A stretch of DNA of 48,949 nt. It comes from Candidatus Atribacteria bacterium. GTDB taxonomy: Bacteria; Atribacterota; Phoenicimicrobiia; Phoenicimicrobiales; Stramentimicrobiaceae. Position 1 is the stretch's first letter; each line of letters begins with the position of its first letter. Below are positions 44,829 to 48,949 of this stretch, piece by piece. Where the stretch lies: NCBI GenBank assembly GCA_018402425.1, contig JAGYIZ010000014.1:1-48949 (forward strand), in the 5' to 3' direction. The notes below the pieces were generated by a model. The model worked only from the letters and a program-made list of their open reading frames with translations, was not told where the DNA came from and ran no database searches. The position numbers and the translations under genes are program-made.

Positions 44829-45310
44829 GATATAACCTCCTTAGAAGGAAAGTAATTATAAACAAAGAATGAGAATTAAAGATATCCACTCTTATCTATT
44901 TAATATATTAACACATTTCAATGGTCATTAAAATGAGCATTTTAACTTTTCCATTCGAAAGGAAGGGATAGTGTCGTTTTATTAATAATATAGATGTTTT
45001 GAATATTATGCACATCATTAAGAAAGTGAATACTATATAGTTTGGGGGAAAATAGTATTTTAAAACTATCGCTTGGGAATTTAACTTGCATTTAGATATG
45101 AAAACAGTCTATAATATTAACTAACAATCTGCTTATAGTATTCATATATCTTGAAATAATTAATAGTATTTAATTTAATTCAATCATGCACTGACAATCT
45201 AAATATCTATCGAATAGGGAAGGAGGTGTTCATCTTTCGTTTATTCAATAGTACTTTAGTTATTTTAGTTAAACACTAAATATCAACAATATTAAATAAG
45301 GAGGTTTTTT
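44829..45310. other. divergent intergenic region (otsAB / sugar ABC operon)
   Basis: 482 bp. Besides the promoter at 45086-45115 it holds a very good but unused ribosome site (GGGAAGGAGGTG, 45217-45228) which could only start the 17-codon frame GTG 45226 to TAA 45279. No regulator-binding palindrome stands out. Confidence 0.55.
45086..45115 (+). promoter_or_regulatory. probable promoter of the sugar ABC operon
   Basis: TTGCAT (45086-45091), 18-bp spacer, perfect -10 TATAAT (45110-45115). The leader before the binding-protein ATG would be about 190 nt. Confidence 0.65.
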
Positions 45311-46585
45311 ATGTTGAAAAAGTTTAGTCTTTTTTTTGTTTCAATATGCTTATTATGTTTAATAACTATGCCGGTACACGCTCAAGAAAGCGTTACCGTG
45401 ATGGGTGTATGGACAGGTGCTGAGGCAGATGCCTTTTTAAAGATGGTAGAACCATTTGAAGAAGAGACAGGCATTAAAGTTGAATTTACCGGTACCCGTG
45501 ATTTGCCTGCTATTCTAAACACAAGAGTGCAAGCTGGTAATCCTCCAGATGTTGCCGCAATGCCCAATCCTGGTCAAATGGCTAGCTTTGCCAGCCAGGG
45601 AAGATTGGTTCCCTTAGCTAACTTCATGGATAGAGAAACCCTGTTAACTCAATATTCAGATGCATGGCTGCAACTGGGCTCTTACGATGGTCAGCTTTAT
45701 TCCATCTTTATTTCTGCAGATTTAAAAAGTATGGTCTGGTACAATCCCAAGGCTTTTGCTGCTGCCGGTTATGAAGTTCCCAGTACCTGGGATGAATTAA
45801 TGGTCTTATCAGACAAAATGCTCGCAGATGGTAATACGCCATGGGCTATCGGTTTGGAATCTGGCGCTGCCAGTGGTTGGCCCGGTACTGACTGGATTGA
45901 AGATATCATGTTGAGAATTGCTCCTCCTGAAACTTACGATGCCTGGGTTAATCATGAAATTGCCTGGACAAATGAAACTGTTATGGAAGCATTTGAAATA
46001 TTTGGTAAAATTGCCAAAAGCAACGAATATGTCTATGGTGGACCGAATGCAGTGTTGACTATTCCTTTTGGAGATTCTGCTGATGCATTATTTACAGACC
46101 CGCCCAATGCTTATATGCACCGTCAGGCCACTTTTATTAAGGGCTTTATCCTGGAACATTTCCCTGATTTAGTGCCCGGGGAAGATTTTGATTTCTTCCC
46201 ATTCCCAGCTATTAAAGAAGAATATGGAACACCTGCATTAGGTGCGGCAGATATGCTTGCCATGTTTAACGATACACCTGAAGCCAGAGCCTTTATGGAA
46301 TATGTAGCTTCTGCTAAAGCACAAGAAATCTGGGTTGCTGAATTGGGTAAACTAGCACCAAACAAAAAGGTGGATCCCATGGTTTATCCGGATGACATTA
46401 CTCGGAAAGCTGCTGATTTTCTGGGCGAGGCCTCTGTCTTCCGTTTTGATGGTTCTGACCTGATGCCTGCCGCAGTAGGTTCCGGCTCCTTCTGGACCGG
46501 TATTCTGGACTATGTCAGTGGGGAACCATTAAGAAACGTTTTAATGCAGATTGAGGCTAGTGCATTAGATGCTTATAGAGACTAA
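45311..46585 (+). CDS. sugar ABC transporter substrate-binding protein (family 1)
   Basis: 424 aa with AAGGAGG 8 bp before ATG 45311. Sec signal peptide (MLKKFSLFFVSICLLCLITM) with cleavage near VHA-Q at residue 24 and no clear lipobox. The MalE/UgpB-type fold shows ITVMGVWTGAEADAF-like start (VTVMGVWTGAEADAFLKMVE), GNPPDVAAMPNPGQMASFAS, WYNPKAFAAAGYEVPSTWDE and AFMEYVASAKAQEIWV. It should bind an oligo- or disaccharide outside the membrane. The two permeases follow after a hairpin; no ATPase gene is in the window, so a shared MsmK-like ATPase is probable. Similarity is to alpha-glucoside and multi-sugar groups, substrate unproven. Confidence 0.93.
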   Translation: MLKKFSLFFVSICLLCLITMPVHAQESVTVMGVWTGAEADAFLKMVEPFEEETGIKVEFTGTRDLPAILNTRVQAGNPPDVAAMPNPGQMASFASQGRLVPLANFMDRETLLTQYSDAWLQLGSYDGQLYSIFISADLKSMVWYNPKAFAAAGYEVPSTWDELMVLSDKMLADGNTPWAIGLESGAASGWPGTDWIEDIMLRIAPPETYDAWVNHEIAWTNETVMEAFEIFGKIAKSNEYVYGGPNAVLTIPFGDSADALFTDPPNAYMHRQATFIKGFILEHFPDLVPGEDFDFFPFPAIKEEYGTPALGAADMLAMFNDTPEARAFMEYVASAKAQEIWVAELGKLAPNKKVDPMVYPDDITRKAADFLGEASVFRFDGSDLMPAAVGSGSFWTGILDYVSGEPLRNVLMQIEASALDAYRD

Positions 46586-46620
46586 GTTTAAATTATATAG
46601 TGTTGTATAAATAGCACAGA

Positions 46621-46658
46621 AGTAGATAGTTGATTTATACATATATCAACTATCTACT
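46621..46658 (+). terminator. intercistronic hairpin between binding-protein and permease genes
   Basis: AGTAGATAGTTGAT (46621-46634) and ATCAACTATCTACT (46645-46658) form a perfect 14-bp stem, followed by ATCTTTTA. Such hairpins let the binding protein be made in excess by protecting its mRNA or stopping part of the transcription. Confidence 0.65.
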
Positions 46659-46697
46659 ATCTTTTATTGCTAGAGCTCATAAAGGAGTTGAACTATT

Positions 46698-47567
46698 ATG
46701 CGAACACGCTGGTATACCCCATGGATATATGTAATTCCTGCCCTGTTTGTGCTAATGTTTTTTTTAGTTTACCCTTCTATAAATACTCTTATTATTTCCT
46801 TTTTTGGACCCCGGTCGGAAAAATTTATCGGATTTGCCAATTACATTTATTGCTTTACTAATCAGGTTATGTTAACCGCTTTTCGCAATAATTTGTTATG
46901 GATAGCTCTTTTTGTCCCAATTACGGTATTTTTGGGATTGATTATGGCAGTTATGCTTGATAGAGTCCGTTATGAACCGATAATAAAGTCCATCATATTT
47001 ATGCCTATAGCAATATCATTTGTAGGAGCGGGTGTTATCTGGAAGTTTGTATATTCATACAGGCCAATTGGCAGTGAACAAATTGGTATTTTAAATGCAT
47101 TTTTATCTTTTCTGGGAGCCCAGCCTATTCCCTGGTTAATAGAGAGGCCATGGCTCAATAATATTTGTTTAATCATAGTAGGTATTTGGATATGGACCGG
47201 CTTTTGCCTGGTTATTCTATCAGCCAGCTATAAGGGAATTCCCAGAGAATTACTGGAGGCAGCTCGCGTAGATGGGGCTAATGAGTTACGGATTTTCTGG
47301 AAAATTATTCTGCCCTTAATGAAACCCACTGTTGCGGTTGTGGCTACTACCATGTTTATCAATGTCCTCAAGGTTTTTGATATTGTTTATGTCATGACTA
47401 ACGGATCATTCTCAACAGAAGTAATTGCCAATCGTATGTATAAGGAAATGTTTATCTTTCAGAATTATGGAAGGGCTAGTGCTATTGCTATTCTGCTTCT
47501 TCTATTCATTATTCCGATGATTATTATCAATGTTCAGCGCTTTAGAGAACAGGAGGCAATTCGATGA
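46698..47567 (+). CDS. sugar ABC transporter permease, MalF/UgpA type
   Basis: 289 aa with six membrane helices (for example PWIYVIPALFVLMFFLVYPS and LLWIALFVPITVFLGLIMAV). The ATPase-coupling EAA loop reads ELLEAARVDGANELRIFWKI. It begins at ATG 46698 with AAAGGAG and overlaps the second permease by 4 bp (ATGA). It forms the membrane channel with the next gene product. Confidence 0.95.
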   Translation: MRTRWYTPWIYVIPALFVLMFFLVYPSINTLIISFFGPRSEKFIGFANYIYCFTNQVMLTAFRNNLLWIALFVPITVFLGLIMAVMLDRVRYEPIIKSIIFMPIAISFVGAGVIWKFVYSYRPIGSEQIGILNAFLSFLGAQPIPWLIERPWLNNICLIIVGIWIWTGFCLVILSASYKGIPRELLEAARVDGANELRIFWKIILPLMKPTVAVVATTMFINVLKVFDIVYVMTNGSFSTEVIANRMYKEMFIFQNYGRASAIAILLLLFIIPMIIINVQRFREQEAIR

Positions 47568-48424
47568 AGACAAAACAAAATAATTTTTTAATAAATGCCC
47601 CTATGCATGTTTTTGTAATTATTGTAGCAATTATTTGGATTTTTCCTACAGTAGGTTTGCTGATTACTTCTTTTCGTCCCTCGGCAGATGTAGCATCTTC
47701 AGGTTGGTGGACTGTCCTGGCACACCCGTTTAACTTTACCCAATTTACACTGTCCAATTATAGGGATGTTATAACTAATATTGGTATAGGCCGTGCCTTT
47801 GTCAATACGCTTATTATAACCATACCAGCATGTACTCTACCAATTATTATTGCCTCTTTTGCTGCTTATGCTTTTGCCTGGATGGAATTTTGGGGCAGAC
47901 GTTTTTTCTTCATACTTTTTGTGGGACTGTTAGTGGTTCCTCTGCAAATGACTTTAATTCCAATTCTCAGGATATTTAACCAGTTGGGGTTATCTGGCTC
48001 CTTTGTAGGAATATGGTTTGCTCATGCAGGTTACGGACTGCCTTTGGTGATTTATCTAATGTATAATTATATTTCAGGGCTTCCCAGCGAAATGTTTGAA
48101 TCCTCAACGATCGATGGTGCTACACCCTTTCAGATATTCAAAAGCATTGTATTACCATTATCTATTCCGGCTATTGCCTCAATTACTATTTTCCAGTTTA
48201 TTTGGGTATGGAATGATCTTTTAGTTGCATTAGTTTATCTTGGAGGCACTCCAGATGTTGCCCCACTAACCGTGAGGATAAGTGCGTTGGTTGGTTCCTA
48301 TGGACAAAATTGGGAACTATTAACTGCTGCAGCCTTTGTTTCAATGGCGTTGCCACTGATTATCTTTTTGAGCTTACAGCGCTATTTCGTACGGGGTATT
48401 ATGGCAGGCTCTATTAAAGGTTAA
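47564..48424 (+). CDS. sugar ABC transporter permease, MalG/UgpE type
   Basis: 286 aa, six membrane helices, MalG-like start (VFVIIVAIIWIFPTVGLLIT, then SFRP). The EAA coupling loop is EMFESSTIDGATPFQIFKSI. Translationally coupled to the first permease (overlap ATGA at 47564-47567). The SFxPxxxxxxxxW pattern and WNDLLVALVYLGG are typical of the family. Confidence 0.95.
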   Translation: MKTKQNNFLINAPMHVFVIIVAIIWIFPTVGLLITSFRPSADVASSGWWTVLAHPFNFTQFTLSNYRDVITNIGIGRAFVNTLIITIPACTLPIIIASFAAYAFAWMEFWGRRFFFILFVGLLVVPLQMTLIPILRIFNQLGLSGSFVGIWFAHAGYGLPLVIYLMYNYISGLPSEMFESSTIDGATPFQIFKSIVLPLSIPAIASITIFQFIWVWNDLLVALVYLGGTPDVAPLTVRISALVGSYGQNWELLTAAAFVSMALPLIIFLSLQRYFVRGIMAGSIKG

Positions 48425-48470
48425 TTTGTTTAATATATGATATTATAATAAAAGAGAGTACCTTTAAGTT

Positions 48471-48949
48471 ATGGTTTCAAACACTATTAGAAATCAGGAA
48501 GAAATAGCTAAATTTGCTATAGGTGTTGATTTAGGTGGAACAAAAATAGGTGCCGCTCTGGTAAATTATAATGGTGATATTAAGGAATACATAAAAAGTC
48601 CAACAAATGCACAACAGGGAAAAGATGTTGTTATTAATAGAATAAAAGAAACCATTAATCAACTTATAAACCAATCAGGAGTCAATGTTGATAATATCTC
48701 AGGAATAGGTATTGGAGTTCCCGGGCAATTAGATGCAAGAACGGGAATAGTTTATTCTGCGCCTAATTTGCCTGGATGGAAAGAAGTGCCGATTTGCCGT
48801 ATAATTGAGGAGGGCTTTCAGGTACCGGTTGTTTTGGAAAATGATGCCAATGCTGCTGCCTGGGGAGAAAAGATTTTTGGTGTAGGACAGGGTGTAAGAG
48901 ACATGATATGCTTGACGTTGGGCACCGGAATCGGTGGAGGATTGATTTT
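48471..48949 (+). CDS. ROK-family sugar kinase, 3'-partial
   Basis: The open frame from ATG 48471 runs off the window after 159 codons (full length about 315). ATP-binding IGVDLGGTKIGAALV near residue 17, GIGIGVPGQLDARTG, VVLENDANAAAWGE (catalytic Asp in the ENDAN motif) and the second phosphate loop CLTLGTGIGGGLI at the end. ROK glucokinases phosphorylate glucose or other hexoses. It lies 46 bp after the permease gene, probably in the same operon, so the imported sugar is likely trapped by this kinase. A ROK repressor is excluded because there is no N-terminal helix-turn-helix. Confidence 0.9.
   Translation, partial: MVSNTIRNQEEIAKFAIGVDLGGTKIGAALVNYNGDIKEYIKSPTNAQQGKDVVINRIKETINQLINQSGVNVDNISGIGIGVPGQLDARTGIVYSAPNLPGWKEVPICRIIEEGFQVPVVLENDANAAAWGEKIFGVGQGVRDMICLTLGTGIGGGLI

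Overview
This is an AT-rich bacterial chromosome segment (roughly one third G+C by eye) with short operons, strong AGGAGG-type ribosome binding sites and occasional GTG/TTG starts. SpoVS, an Asp23 protein, HU, a DUF4384/PEGA envelope protein, TRAP and sugar ABC transporters and a fused OtsA-OtsB together suggest an anaerobic low-GC heterotroph. An Atribacterota-like lineage (JS1/OP9) is my best guess, but this is an inference from gene content; a Firmicutes-related clade cannot be excluded. Clean genes alternate with decayed stretches (1.5-2.7 kb, 19.3-22.5 kb, 33.8-34.4 kb).

Layout. 1-2.7 kb: a GarL-type aldolase running in from the left edge, a dihydroxyacetone-kinase DhaK subunit that has lost its C terminus, and 1.2 kb of unreadable sequence. 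2.75-6.35 kb: a homocysteine methyltransferase module, a RACo-type corrinoid reactivator and a MetH-activation-domain protein, i.e. pieces of a split cobalamin methionine synthase. 6.5-7.7 kb: paired half-size chromate transporters. 7.9-22.5 kb: a de novo purine operon (purE-C-S-Q-L1-L2-F-M'-N') opening with a strong promoter, a guanine riboswitch, a ykkC-type (probably PRPP) riboswitch and a terminator. Its 3' part is wrecked: a 5'-truncated group II intron flanked by two copies of a ~350-bp direct repeat cuts off purM after 27 codons, and purM, purN and a following cdaR regulator are pseudogenes.

22.7-30.3 kb: glycerate 2-kinase, a DctP-DctQ-DctM TRAP transporter, a metallo-beta-lactamase-fold hydrolase, a LarA fragment and a full LarA-like protein, which look like a hydroxy-acid/glycerate uptake and catabolism set. 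30.4-33.3 kb (minus strand): a D-Ala-D-Ala-ligase-like ATP-grasp enzyme and TrkA. 33.8-35.1 kb: a frameshifted B12-binding radical SAM pseudogene. 35.4-41.2 kb: SpoVS, Asp23, HU, a DUF4384/PEGA protein, an AhpD-like protein, dihydrolipoamide dehydrogenase and a DUF2939 protein. 41.4-49 kb: class I fructose-bisphosphate aldolase, a fused trehalose-phosphate synthase/phosphatase on the opposite strand, and a sugar ABC operon ending in a ROK sugar kinase that runs off the window.

The two most notable regulatory signals are the tandem guanine/PRPP riboswitch before purE, whose two P1 helices share nucleotides, and a 170-220 nt structured element in three near-complete copies plus one partial copy (before purL1, the purN relic, the cdaR relic and the aldolase gene). 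I cannot match that element to any RNA family I know; its hairpins are kept by wobble-compatible substitutions, which suggests an undescribed cis-acting RNA.
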